Source: Persicitalea jodogahamensis (GTDB lineage Bacteria > Bacteroidota > Bacteroidia > Cytophagales > Spirosomataceae). Taken from it: a stretch of 64,000 nt of DNA. The notes below the pieces were generated by a model. The model saw nothing but the letters and a program-made list of their open reading frames with translations. It ran no database searches and had not been told where the DNA came from. The position numbers were made by a program, and so were the translations under genes. The stretch lies in NCBI RefSeq assembly GCF_014651615.1, contig NZ_BMXF01000002.1:923629-987628 (forward strand), read 5' to 3'. Shown here piece by piece: positions 7,258 through 16,131 of this stretch (position 1 is its first letter; every line of letters starts with the position of its first letter).

Positions 7258-10200
7258 ATGTTCAGTTCATTCATTCGCCGGCCCGTATTCGCGATTGTGA
7301 TATCGGTTATGATCGTCTTCGTGGGCGGCCTGGCGATCAGAAGTTTACCAATCTCCCAATTCCCGGATATTGCCCCCACTACGGTCAATATTTTTATTGC
7401 CTACCCCGGTGCCAGTGCCGACGTGCTCGTTAAGTCCACGCTGATTACTCTGGAACAGGCCATCAACGGCGTTCAGGATATGCGCTATATCGCCACGGAC
7501 GCCACCAGCGCCGGTGAAGCTACTCTCAGGATAATTTTTGAACCCGGCACTGACCCCAATGATGCGGTAATCCGGGTAAAGACCCGGGTGGACCAGGTCA
7601 TGCCGCTACTGCCCGAACTGGTGCAGCGCGAGGGAGTAATCATTACGCCCATTCAGCCCAGTATGTTGATGTACGTCAACCTGTATTCCAAGGATAAAAG
7701 CATCGACGAAAAATTCCTGTTCAACTACGCTACCGTAAAGATGATCCCCGAAATCCAGCGGACCAGGGGCATTGCACGGGCCCAAATTCTGGGTAGCCGG
7801 CGGTATGCCATGCGGGTTTGGCTCAATCCCGACCGCATGCGGGCTTACAACATCTCGGTAGAAGAAGTGATGGATGCCATAGGAGAGCAGAGCATCATTG
7901 GCCGACCGGGCCGGATTGGGCAGAGCTCCGGTATTGCCGCCCAGTCGCTGGAATATGTACTTACCTACAAAGGTCGCTATAACAAACCCGAAGAATACGA
8001 AGATATCATTGTCCGGGCCAATCACGAAGGAGAAAGCATCCACCTGAGGGACATAGCCCACGTTGAGCTGGGTAGTGAATTCTTCGATATCTATTCCAAC
8101 CTGGACGGTAAGGCTTCGGCGGCCATCGTGCTTCGGCAAAACTACGGGAGTAACGCCAGTGACGTTATTGATGAAGTGAAAGAAAAGCTGGAAGTGATGA
8201 AAGCCTCCTTTCCTCCGGGCGTGGATTACAAAATCAGCTACGACGTTTCGACCTTCCTCGACGCTTCCATCGAACAGGTAATCCACACGCTGCGGGACGC
8301 CTTTATCCTGGTGGCCCTGGTAGTTTTCGTATTCCTGGGCGACTGGCGTTCTACGCTGATTCCTATCCTGGCGGTGCCGGTATCACTCATCGGGGCGTTT
8401 TTCGTCATCCAGTTCTTCGGCCTGTCCATCAACCTGATTACGCTGTTTGCTCTGGTGCTGGCAATCGGTATTGTGGTGGATGACGCGATCGTGGTGGTGG
8501 AAGCCGTGCACGCCAAGATGGAGGAAAAACCCAATATATCACCTTACAGAGCCGTCAAAGAAGTACTTGGTGAGATCAGCGGAGCTATCATCGCGATCAC
8601 AGCCGTAATGGTTTCGGTGTTCCTGCCCATCTCGTTTATGTCGGGGCCGGTGGGTACTTTCTACCGTCAGTTCTCCATTACCATGGCGAGTTCGATTGTG
8701 ATTTCGGCCCTGATTGCCCTCACGCTGACGCCAGTGTTGTGCGCCATGTTGCTGAAAAACCATCACGGACATGAGCGGAAGAAAAATCTGCTGACCAAAG
8801 CACTCGACAGCTTCAACCGCGGATTCGATAAAATGACCGGATGGTACGTGGGCTTGTTGAAAATGATCGTCAGCCGCCGGGTCGTAACTTTTGCGATCCT
8901 ATTGGCCTTCTGCGCCGGGATATTCTACGAAAACCAGATTCTGCCCGCCGGATTTATTCCGAACGAAGACCAAAGTACCATCTATGCTATTATCCAGACT
9001 CCTCCGGGTTCGACGCTGGAAAAAACCAATCAGGTTTCTCAGAAGCTTCAGAAGATCTGCGAAGAAATCAAAGGGGTAGAATCAGTGTCGTCCCTGGCGG
9101 GTTACGAGATTATGACCGAGGGACGTGGTTCCAACGCGGGTACCTGTCTGATCAACCTGAAGCCCTGGTCGGAGCGTGATCAGAATGTGAAGGAAATCAT
9201 GGAAGAGTTGGAAGAGGAGACCAGAAACCTTGGGGCGGTCGTTGAATTTTTCGAACCACCCGCAATTCCGGGCTTTGGTACTTCGGGTGGTTTTTCCATG
9301 CGCCTGCTGGATAAAAACACGGATACCGACTACCACGAGTTCGACCGAATCAACCAGCAGTTCATGGATAACCTGAAAGCACGTCCGGAACTGGCGGGTA
9401 TGTTCACCTTCTTCGCTGCCAACTACCCGCAGTACGAACTGGAATTTGACAATAATCTGGCCATGCAGAAAGGCGTATCGATCGGAAAAGCGATGGATAA
9501 CCTCAACATCATGATCGGTAGTACCTACGAGCAGGGCTTCATCAAGTTCAACCAGTTCTTCAAAGTCTATGTGCAGTCCGATCCGAGTTTCCGGAAATTG
9601 CCTTCCGACATCCTGAATCTGTTTGTTAAAAATGATGAGGGAGAAATGGTGCCTTACTCGTCGTTCATGCGGCTCAAAAAAGGACAGGGCCCCAACGAGA
9701 TCACCCGCTTCAACCTCTATAACTCCGCCGCCATTCAGGGACAACCCGCCAAGGGCTACACCACGGCGGATGCCATTGCCGCCATCCGCGAAGTGGCCGC
9801 CACGACCCTGCCCAAAGGGTACGACATCGCCTTCGAAGGTCTTTCCTACGATGAGTCGATCCGGGGTAATGAATCGCTGTATGTATTCCTGATCGTATTG
9901 GTGTTCGTGTACTTCGTGTTAGCCGCTCAGTACGAAAGTTTTATCATTCCTTTGGCGGTAGTATTCTCCCTGCCGGTTGGGGTGTTCGGCTCTTTTCTAA
10001 TGCTCAAACTCATGGGGCTGGAGAATAACATTTACGCCCAGATCGGCCTGATCATGCTGATTGGTCTGTTGGGTAAGAATGCCGTACTGATCGTAGAGTT
10101 TGCCGTACAAAAGCGACAACAGGGTGCCACGATTCTGGAAGCTGCCATTGAAGGCGCCAAAGTTCGTTTCCGCCCTATCCTGATGACTTCATTCGCCTTT

Positions 10201-10461
10201 GTGGCTGGTTTGATTCCGCTGATTATCGCCACGGGCGCAGGTGCGATTGGCAACCGTACTATCGGGGCTTCGGCCCTGGGAGGTATGCTATTCGGTACCA
10301 TTTTCGGTGTGATCATTATCCCGGGACTGTACTTCATATTTGCCCATTTGGCCGATGGCCGGAAGATGATTAAAGGAGAGGATGAAGAGCCGTTGTCCGA
10401 AAACTGGGCTCACCAGGTAGATGCCTTCCCTATTACTGAAATAAGCACCAATCATGAATAA
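7258..10461 (+). CDS. RND multidrug efflux permease (AcrB/HAE1 family)
   Basis: This 1067-residue proton-driven inner-membrane pump has the expected length and the two-fold RND layout: TM1 at the N-terminus (about 10-30), a large periplasmic loop, TM2-6 (about 340-500), a second periplasmic loop, and TM8-12 at the C-terminal end. TM4 contains GIVVDDAIVVVE, the paired aspartates of the proton relay, and conserved GFIPNEDQ opens the second periplasmic loop. It resembles hydrophobic/amphiphilic exporters rather than heavy-metal pumps. It lies between its adaptor and its outer-membrane factor and overlaps the latter by 8 bases. The substrate cannot be read from sequence. Confidence 0.95.
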   Translation: MFSSFIRRPVFAIVISVMIVFVGGLAIRSLPISQFPDIAPTTVNIFIAYPGASADVLVKSTLITLEQAINGVQDMRYIATDATSAGEATLRIIFEPGTDPNDAVIRVKTRVDQVMPLLPELVQREGVIITPIQPSMLMYVNLYSKDKSIDEKFLFNYATVKMIPEIQRTRGIARAQILGSRRYAMRVWLNPDRMRAYNISVEEVMDAIGEQSIIGRPGRIGQSSGIAAQSLEYVLTYKGRYNKPEEYEDIIVRANHEGESIHLRDIAHVELGSEFFDIYSNLDGKASAAIVLRQNYGSNASDVIDEVKEKLEVMKASFPPGVDYKISYDVSTFLDASIEQVIHTLRDAFILVALVVFVFLGDWRSTLIPILAVPVSLIGAFFVIQFFGLSINLITLFALVLAIGIVVDDAIVVVEAVHAKMEEKPNISPYRAVKEVLGEISGAIIAITAVMVSVFLPISFMSGPVGTFYRQFSITMASSIVISALIALTLTPVLCAMLLKNHHGHERKKNLLTKALDSFNRGFDKMTGWYVGLLKMIVSRRVVTFAILLAFCAGIFYENQILPAGFIPNEDQSTIYAIIQTPPGSTLEKTNQVSQKLQKICEEIKGVESVSSLAGYEIMTEGRGSNAGTCLINLKPWSERDQNVKEIMEELEEETRNLGAVVEFFEPPAIPGFGTSGGFSMRLLDKNTDTDYHEFDRINQQFMDNLKARPELAGMFTFFAANYPQYELEFDNNLAMQKGVSIGKAMDNLNIMIGSTYEQGFIKFNQFFKVYVQSDPSFRKLPSDILNLFVKNDEGEMVPYSSFMRLKKGQGPNEITRFNLYNSAAIQGQPAKGYTTADAIAAIREVAATTLPKGYDIAFEGLSYDESIRGNESLYVFLIVLVFVYFVLAAQYESFIIPLAVVFSLPVGVFGSFLMLKLMGLENNIYAQIGLIMLIGLLGKNAVLIVEFAVQKRQQGATILEAAIEGAKVRFRPILMTSFAFVAGLIPLIIATGAGAIGNRTIGASALGGMLFGTIFGVIIIPGLYFIFAHLADGRKMIKGEDEEPLSENWAHQVDAFPITEISTNHE

Positions 10462-11887
10462 ACAACTCATCAATACATGCCTGATTGCAGCAGGTATAGT
10501 TCTCTTTGTCTCGGCCTGCAAAACACCTGCTCTGGTCACCAGAGAGGCTAATAAAGAGGTTCCGGCAAGCTTTTACGGATCGCTGGATTCTACCAACTCA
10601 GGGCAGGTTAGCTGGCGGAACTATTTCACCGACCCCTACCTGACTGCTCTGATCGACACGGCGCTCGGCAATAACCAGGAGCTGAACATCGCTTTGCAGG
10701 AAATCGCCATTTCCCAGAATGAAGTGCTGGCAAGAGCCGGGGAATACCGGCCCTTTGTGGGGCTGCGCGGCGGGGCGGGCGTCGAGAAGGCGGCACGCTA
10801 CACCCACCCGGGTTCTACCGAAGCCACTACCGATATCAAGCCGGGGCGGGAAACCCCCGATCCACTGCCTGACTTTGTGGTGAACCTGTATGCCCGCTGG
10901 GAGGTCGACATCTGGCATAAATTGCGCAACGCCAGGAAAGCCGCCGCGATCCGTTATTTGTCTTCCCAGGAAGGCCGGAATTTCACGACTACCAACATCG
11001 TCGCCGAAATCGCCACTTCTTATTACGAATTGTTGTCGCTCGATACGCAACTGGCCATTTTGCAAAACAATATCGAGATCCAAAACAACGCTCTGAAAAT
11101 TGTGCGGATGCAGAAAGATGCCGCCAAGGTGACCGAGCTAGCCGTTCAGCGATTCCAGGCGCAGGTACTAAATACCCAAAGCCTGCAATATGGTATTCAG
11201 CAGCGTATTACGGAAACGGAAAACGAAATCAACTTCCTGCTGGGACGCTACCCGCAACACGTCGCCCGCAGCAGCGATAATTTCGAGACACTGGTACCCG
11301 AGGCAGTCTATGCAGGACTACCTACGCAACTGTTGTCGAACCGCCCCGACATCCGGCAGGCCGAGCTGGAACTCACTGCCGCCAAGATCGACGTGGAAGT
11401 GGCGCGGGCTAACTTCTATCCCTCGCTTGGGCTGAATGCCGAACTGGGTATCCGGGCTTTCAATCCCGTGTACCTTGCCAAACTACCCGAATCGCTGCTG
11501 GCCTCTCTGGTGGGCGACCTGGCGGGGCCTCTGGTTAACAAGAACGCCATCAAAGCTACCTATTACAGCGCCAACGCCCGACAGATTCAGGCGATTTACA
11601 GTTACGAGCGTTCGGTTTTAAATGCCTACATCGAGGTGGTTAACCAGCTTTCAAATATTGGTAACCTACAAAATACATACGACCTGAAGTACCAGGAAGT
11701 GCAGGCGCTCAACCAGTCGATTACGATCTCGAACAACCTGTTTCGCTCGGCCCGCGCCGACTACATGGAAGTGCTACTCACCCAACGGGATGCGCTTGAA
11801 TCGCGCTTCGACCTGATTGAAACAAAAATGCAGCAGATGAATGCCACCGTAAATGTGTACCGGGCACTGGGCGGGGGCTGGAATTGA
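10454..11887 (+). CDS. Outer-membrane efflux channel lipoprotein (TolC/OprM family)
   Basis: This 477-residue outer-membrane factor completes the RND pump. It has a lipoprotein signal (LFVSAC, Cys near residue 22), then two OEP repeats of alternating coiled-coil helices and barrel strands. Repeated segments such as LLSNRPDIRQAELELTAAKIDVEVARANFYPSLG fit the NodT/OprM subfamily. The ATG lies inside the last codons of the permease, so co-translation is likely. A GC-rich hairpin follows about 30 bases after the stop. Confidence 0.93.
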   Translation: MNKQLINTCLIAAGIVLFVSACKTPALVTREANKEVPASFYGSLDSTNSGQVSWRNYFTDPYLTALIDTALGNNQELNIALQEIAISQNEVLARAGEYRPFVGLRGGAGVEKAARYTHPGSTEATTDIKPGRETPDPLPDFVVNLYARWEVDIWHKLRNARKAAAIRYLSSQEGRNFTTTNIVAEIATSYYELLSLDTQLAILQNNIEIQNNALKIVRMQKDAAKVTELAVQRFQAQVLNTQSLQYGIQQRITETENEINFLLGRYPQHVARSSDNFETLVPEAVYAGLPTQLLSNRPDIRQAELELTAAKIDVEVARANFYPSLGLNAELGIRAFNPVYLAKLPESLLASLVGDLAGPLVNKNAIKATYYSANARQIQAIYSYERSVLNAYIEVVNQLSNIGNLQNTYDLKYQEVQALNQSITISNNLFRSARADYMEVLLTQRDALESRFDLIETKMQQMNATVNVYRALGGGWN

Positions 11888-11917
11888 GGTAATTAGTAAA
11901 GGTTTTATTTAATATAA

Positions 11918-11945
11918 ATCCCCCGGCGCGGAAGCGTCGGGGGAT
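11918..11945. terminator. Hairpin at end of the efflux operon
   Basis: ATCCCCCGGCG pairs with CGTCGGGGGAT (11 pairs with one G-U) around a 6-base loop. There is no real T run after it, so it may be a weak terminator or an RNA-stabilising structure. Confidence 0.5.
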
Positions 11946-12031
11946 ATTCTATATAGGAGAGTTCTGGACCAAATCAGAATTTTAATACCTTGACGAAAAA
12001 TAGTATATTTGGTAAAACAAGAAGAAAGCCA

Positions 12032-12595
12032 ATGAGAACATCGATTGATACTCAGAAAGTACCCCAAACCATAGAAGAATTTATGATTTGGGAGCCCAAT
12101 GATGGATATAAATACGAGTGGAACGACGGCGAAGTCATTAGATTTGAAAGTATGAAACAAAGGCACCTTCTGATTCTTAGGATGCTCAGCAGGTTATTCG
12201 CCCGTACGGATGCTTACCAGCAAGGCGGGGAGTTGATCTATGAACAGGATGTATGGTTAACGGGCATTCAAATGCGTCGTCCCGATCTGGCTTATTTCAG
12301 CGGCGAGCAGATCGACAACAGTCTTTCGTCGGAGGAAGAGATTATTCCTGCTTTTGCCATCGAAATCGTTTCACCTACCGACGACGCCATCAAAGTCGAA
12401 GATAAACTAGTCGAATACTTCAAGTGCGGTGTACAGGTAGTTTGGCACGTTTATCCTGAAAATAAGGTAGTGTATGTTTACACTTCCCGCAAGAATGTTA
12501 AAATCTGCACGGAGGATGACCTTTGCTCTGCTCAGCCTGTTTTACCGGATTTTGAAATCAGCGTGAACGATCTCTTCGCCGGGCCGCAGGCTTAG
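12032..12595 (+). CDS. Uma2-family (DUF820) putative endonuclease
   Basis: A protein of 187 residues from the ATG at 12032, which is preceded by AGAAGAAAG; an upstream TTG at 11990 would add 14 residues but has no comparable leader. It matches the Uma2/DUF820 family of PD-(D/E)XK nuclease fold. The core motifs are RRPDLAYFS (acidic residue after the Pro) and PAFAIEIVSPTDD, followed by KLVEYFKCGVQVVWHVYPENKVVYVY. The family is abundant in cyanobacteria and Cytophagales, and its biological role is mostly unknown. It stands alone between the efflux operon and a convergent gene. Confidence 0.85.
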   Translation: MRTSIDTQKVPQTIEEFMIWEPNDGYKYEWNDGEVIRFESMKQRHLLILRMLSRLFARTDAYQQGGELIYEQDVWLTGIQMRRPDLAYFSGEQIDNSLSSEEEIIPAFAIEIVSPTDDAIKVEDKLVEYFKCGVQVVWHVYPENKVVYVYTSRKNVKICTEDDLCSAQPVLPDFEISVNDLFAGPQA

Positions 12596-12669
12596 TAACT
12601 CTCCTCATTATTCGGCTGGGTATAAATCAATTAAAGGAGTTTTATTATTTAAAAATAAGGAAGCCTTAC

Positions 12670-13458
12670 TTATTTCTCCACCTTTTCCAACTCCGCCTGC
12701 TTGTCCTGTGTAAGATCGATTTGGCCGAAACTACCGGAATTGGGTAGAACCATATGGAAGGCCGAGGTGTAATCGATGGATAGGGTAGCCTGTTCGATGG
12801 TGCTGGCCAACACGTGTCCACCCCGTTTACGATCTTCGGTAATGAAATGCATGTGATAGCCGGGCACATTTAAGCCCTTCATGAATGGAGGTGTCCGGAA
12901 GCCCATTAAAGTGCCCCGAACGTTCTGAAACTCAAATGTTGGTTGTGTTTTTACAATTTCTATCATGGGTTGATAAGGCTTGGATTGACGGGGTACACTG
13001 CGTGCTTTCACGTACTCGAATTCTCCGGTTATCTTGATAGCATAGAAGATATTCTCGGTTGAGATCAGGCTGTCAATTAAGACAAAAAGCTCTTCAAAAC
13101 TGAGTGGGCCGCTGAGTGACAATACCGTGTCGGCTTCAAAGTATGTAACAGCCGCAAAGGGCGTGCGGGTGGAGTCGGGTACGGGATAGACATTTCCATC
13201 GGAGCGAATCTTGAATACTTCCCCATCCAGTTGGATCATCTCTCCGTCGAGACCATTGAATGTTCCGATGCCGAAATCTCCCTGCTTTCGGACATCGCCG
13301 TAAGTCACTTCGCCATCGAAGTCGCCGGCAAGCAGCGCATCGATCGTCGAAACCTGATAAAGTACCTCTTCCTGGGAGGGAGCGTTTTGGGGAGAAGTGC
13401 AGGCCGTCATAAAGCAGATAATTCCGAAAAGGTAGCTTTGGACAGACCGATTTTTCAT
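12670..13458 (-). CDS. Acetolactate decarboxylase (BudA/AlsD-like) with lipoprotein signal
   Basis: The 262-residue protein begins with a lipoprotein signal peptide (CFMTACTSP, Cys near residue 20) and continues with a full acetolactate decarboxylase domain from LYQVSTIDALLAGDFDGEV. The metal ligands H202, H204 and H215 are present (GYHMHF...GGHVL), as are the RSVPRQSKPY segment and GTFNGLDGEM. The known enzyme converts 2-acetolactate to acetoin in the cytoplasm, so an exported lipidated form is unexpected. No acetolactate synthase or butanediol dehydrogenase gene is near. It is convergent with the Uma2-like gene. The fold assignment is firm, but the substrate outside the cytoplasm is unknown. 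Confidence 0.85.
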   Translation of the reverse strand: MKNRSVQSYLFGIICFMTACTSPQNAPSQEEVLYQVSTIDALLAGDFDGEVTYGDVRKQGDFGIGTFNGLDGEMIQLDGEVFKIRSDGNVYPVPDSTRTPFAAVTYFEADTVLSLSGPLSFEELFVLIDSLISTENIFYAIKITGEFEYVKARSVPRQSKPYQPMIEIVKTQPTFEFQNVRGTLMGFRTPPFMKGLNVPGYHMHFITEDRKRGGHVLASTIEQATLSIDYTSAFHMVLPNSGSFGQIDLTQDKQAELEKVEK

Positions 13459-13496
13459 AACAGGAAGGGTACCTTTTTAATAAAAAATTGAGAGCA

Positions 13497-14270
13497 CTAC
13501 CGCAGGTACTTTTTTAACCCACATTTCTTCAGCGACTTTATTCCCTTCACTACCATCTTTGCGTTGAGTTCGGCGCCGGCAAGGGCTGTGTGTGTGTCAT
13601 CAAGAGCAGTAAAGTATTGCTGTTTGACCTGCGTGGGGGTACTTTGGTCATATTGCGCGGCCACCAGCTCATAAAGATCAATGAAAAAGGCCCCCTTACT
13701 CTTCGCTACGGTCTGTGCCCACTGCGGGTAGCTATCGTCGGGACGCACAATCCGATCCTGCTCCCACTGATTGCGGGGGATGGGTGAACACACGATGGGA
13801 ATGGCACCTTTAGCCTTGGCCTCGTCGATGTACTTGCGTAAGTACCAACCATAGGAATGTACGATCTCATGTTTTTTGGTGATGAGATTATCGATCTCCT
13901 CGGTTTCTTCGCCAATGCCCCGGATGGTGCCCCTGGCCCGGAGGGTGTCGTTTACCGGACTCGAATCGTTGTGCCCAAACTGGATGAGCAGGAAATCGCC
14001 TGGGTGCAACTCAGAAAGTACGGTCTCCCAGCGACCTTCGCTGACGAAAGTACGGCTCGACCTTCCGCCGATGGCGTGATTATGAATTTTCATACGGGTG
14101 GTGTCAAAGTGTTTGTCCAACACACTGCCCCAACCCCATTGTCCGTTCTGACCAGTCCCGGAGCCGGTTTTGACGGTAGAATCGCCAATCAGATACAGGC
14201 GGGCGGGCTCAGGACGAAGCAGAGTCGTCGTGGCAAGGGTAGTAAGAAGCAAAAGCAGTTTCAATGGCAT
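13497..14270 (-). CDS. Secreted SGNH esterase (rhamnogalacturonan acetylesterase-like, CE12)
   Basis: The 257-residue protein has a short N-terminal signal sequence and the four SGNH blocks: YLIGDSTVK (nucleophile Ser), NHAIGGRSSRTF (Gly block), LIQFGHNDSSP (Asn block) and DDTHTALAGAE (catalytic Asp-His). This matches the CE12 family, whose members remove acetyl groups from pectin or similar polysaccharides. It lies 38 bases downstream of nothing on its own strand and divergent from the DUF1800 gene, so its pathway context is weak; the GH92 gene 3.5 kb away is the nearest glycan enzyme. The exact substrate is not determined. Confidence 0.87.
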   Translation of the reverse strand: MPLKLLLLLTTLATTTLLRPEPARLYLIGDSTVKTGSGTGQNGQWGWGSVLDKHFDTTRMKIHNHAIGGRSSRTFVSEGRWETVLSELHPGDFLLIQFGHNDSSPVNDTLRARGTIRGIGEETEEIDNLITKKHEIVHSYGWYLRKYIDEAKAKGAIPIVCSPIPRNQWEQDRIVRPDDSYPQWAQTVAKSKGAFFIDLYELVAAQYDQSTPTQVKQQYFTALDDTHTALAGAELNAKMVVKGIKSLKKCGLKKYLR

Positions 14271-14428
14271 TGGAACGTAAGGGTTGTTACTTTTTTATAA
14301 GCCTTCTGGGTACTTTTCTACTCAAAATTTTTGTCCGGCAATTTTTTTCAAAACCCGGTTAAACTTTGCATTGCGTTTTCCATCCGAACAGCCGTCAGAA
14401 TTTCGTTAAGTAATCCAAAAGGTTGACT

Positions 14429-15979
14429 ATGGCCTGGACCGCTACCTATACCCGACCCCTCGCTTCGGCGGATCTTGCCCACCTGCTGCGGCGGGCTTCT
14501 TTCGGGCCATCTCCCGCGCAATTAAAGGCGAACAAGGGACGAACAGCTACCGAAATTTTCGACTTATTGGCGAAGGCCCCGGCTCCGCCATTACCCACCG
14601 ATTCGGATGGCAAAACCTTTCACGATCTGGGCTGGGGCGCACCCGAGACTGAACAGCAAAAGCGCAATCAGCTCGATAATCAACGACGGGCGCAAGTCAA
14701 AAAATGGTGGTTGGGGTTGATGCTGGACCCTTCGCGCGGCTTTGCTGAAAAACTCACGTTGTTCTGGCAAAACCATTTTGTGATCGAGTCCGATACGATA
14801 CAGGACGTGCGCTTTCTGCACCGCTATCTGGAAACCATCCGTCGGAATGCGCTGGGTAACTTCCGGACGTTCGTGATCGACATCACTAAGGATCCGGCGA
14901 TGCTCCGCTACCTCAATGGCACCGAAAATACCAAGGAGAAACCCAACGAAAACTACGGGCGCGAGCTGATGGAGCTTTTCACGCTGGGCCGCGGCTATTA
15001 CACCGAGTCCGATGTGGTGGAAGCCGCCCGGGTACTGACGGGCTGGCAAGCAATAAACTACCGGAATGCCTTTACCGAAGTGATTTCGTCGCGCTTCAAT
15101 CCTAATCTTCACGATCAGGAGAAAAAGGTTTTTTCAGAGAATTTCCAGGATACAACCATCGAAGGCCGCTCCGGCGACCAAGGCGGAGCATTGGAGCTGG
15201 GCGAGTTGGTGGATATGCTATTCACCCACCCCGAGTCGGCCCGCTTCCTCGTCCGTAAGCTCTACCGCTGGTATTTTACGGGTGAAATCAGCGATGAAGT
15301 CGAGAAGAATTTCATCGAACCCATGGCCGTCAGTTTTCGGAAAGATCGCGAAATCAAGCCGCTCATCCGCCGGATGCTTACCAGCGACCACTTCTTCGAC
15401 CCGGCGCTGCGCGGCGGCCAACTCCGCTCGCCGCTCGATTTTATCATGGGTAGTTTCATCGCTTTGGAAAATCCGGCACCCTCCCATGAGAAAGAACGGG
15501 GCAAGTACGATGCCCTCACCAACAACCTGCTGAATCGTACCCGTCTTATGGAAATGGAGGTACTTGAGCAGCCGACGGTTTTCGGCTGGCGGCCGTATTA
15601 TGATACAGGATATTACAAAATCTGGATCAGTGGCACCACATTGGGTCTGCGGGGCGACCTTACGGACGTTTTGGTAAAAGGGGCCCGTCAATTCGGTGTG
15701 CAAGTGGATACTTTGAGCTGGGTTACTTCCTTTGGTAGCAATCCCGGTGACCCGATGGTACTTGTCCGCGAAATGTGGGGGCTACTCATGGCCGTGGAAC
15801 CCACACAGGCCCAACTCGACAACCTGGTCGACGACGCTCTGCTGGACGGAATTCCGCGCTACGAGTGGACCGAAATTTGGAATAAATACAAGGACAAAGG
15901 CCTGGAAGACGATGCCCGCAATCGCCTCAATCCGTTTGTGACATACATGCTTCGCCTGGCTGAATATCAGCTTAATTAA
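14429..15979 (+). CDS. DUF1800 family protein
   Basis: The 516-residue protein is read from the ATG at 14429; a TTG at 14423 would add two residues. It belongs to the DUF1800 family, with conserved HLLRRASFGPSP at the N-terminus, MLRYLNGTENTKEKPNENYGRELMELFTLG in the middle and LVRKLYRWYF later. Family members are large, helix-rich proteins almost always encoded next to a DUF1501 protein, as here. No signal peptide is visible and no biochemical function is established. The DUF1501 gene follows 152 bases downstream across a palindromic repeat region. Confidence 0.92.
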   Translation: MAWTATYTRPLASADLAHLLRRASFGPSPAQLKANKGRTATEIFDLLAKAPAPPLPTDSDGKTFHDLGWGAPETEQQKRNQLDNQRRAQVKKWWLGLMLDPSRGFAEKLTLFWQNHFVIESDTIQDVRFLHRYLETIRRNALGNFRTFVIDITKDPAMLRYLNGTENTKEKPNENYGRELMELFTLGRGYYTESDVVEAARVLTGWQAINYRNAFTEVISSRFNPNLHDQEKKVFSENFQDTTIEGRSGDQGGALELGELVDMLFTHPESARFLVRKLYRWYFTGEISDEVEKNFIEPMAVSFRKDREIKPLIRRMLTSDHFFDPALRGGQLRSPLDFIMGSFIALENPAPSHEKERGKYDALTNNLLNRTRLMEMEVLEQPTVFGWRPYYDTGYYKIWISGTTLGLRGDLTDVLVKGARQFGVQVDTLSWVTSFGSNPGDPMVLVREMWGLLMAVEPTQAQLDNLVDDALLDGIPRYEWTEIWNKYKDKGLEDDARNRLNPFVTYMLRLAEYQLN

Positions 15980-16130
15980 TGGAAAACGGATAAGGGATAA
16001 TTGACAATGTGTTGATCAAGAACCCTTAAAATTTCCTGCTCCTATTTATTTATAAAATATTTAATAAGCAATTGGTTTTTAAGCGATAGGGTTAATTGTC
16101 TATTGTCAAAATTCCATTATCCATTAAAGA
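15976..16130. repeat. Imperfect inverted repeat of GGATAATGG/TTGACAAT type
   Basis: The left arm (15976-16008) starts TTAATGGA and ends ATTGACAAT. The right arm (about 16098-16127) read on the minus strand likewise starts TTAATGGATAATGG and contains TTGACAAT. The arms are related but not perfectly paired, and they flank an AT-rich centre. A similar palindrome lies at 38082-38147, so this appears to be a dispersed intergenic element rather than a gene-specific structure. Confidence 0.6.
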
Positions 16131-16131
16131 A

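Noticed and set aside
9082-9744. Minus-strand open frame of 220 codons inside the RND permease
   Set aside because: It is antisense to a strongly conserved periplasmic loop. GC-rich coding DNA often leaves such open frames.
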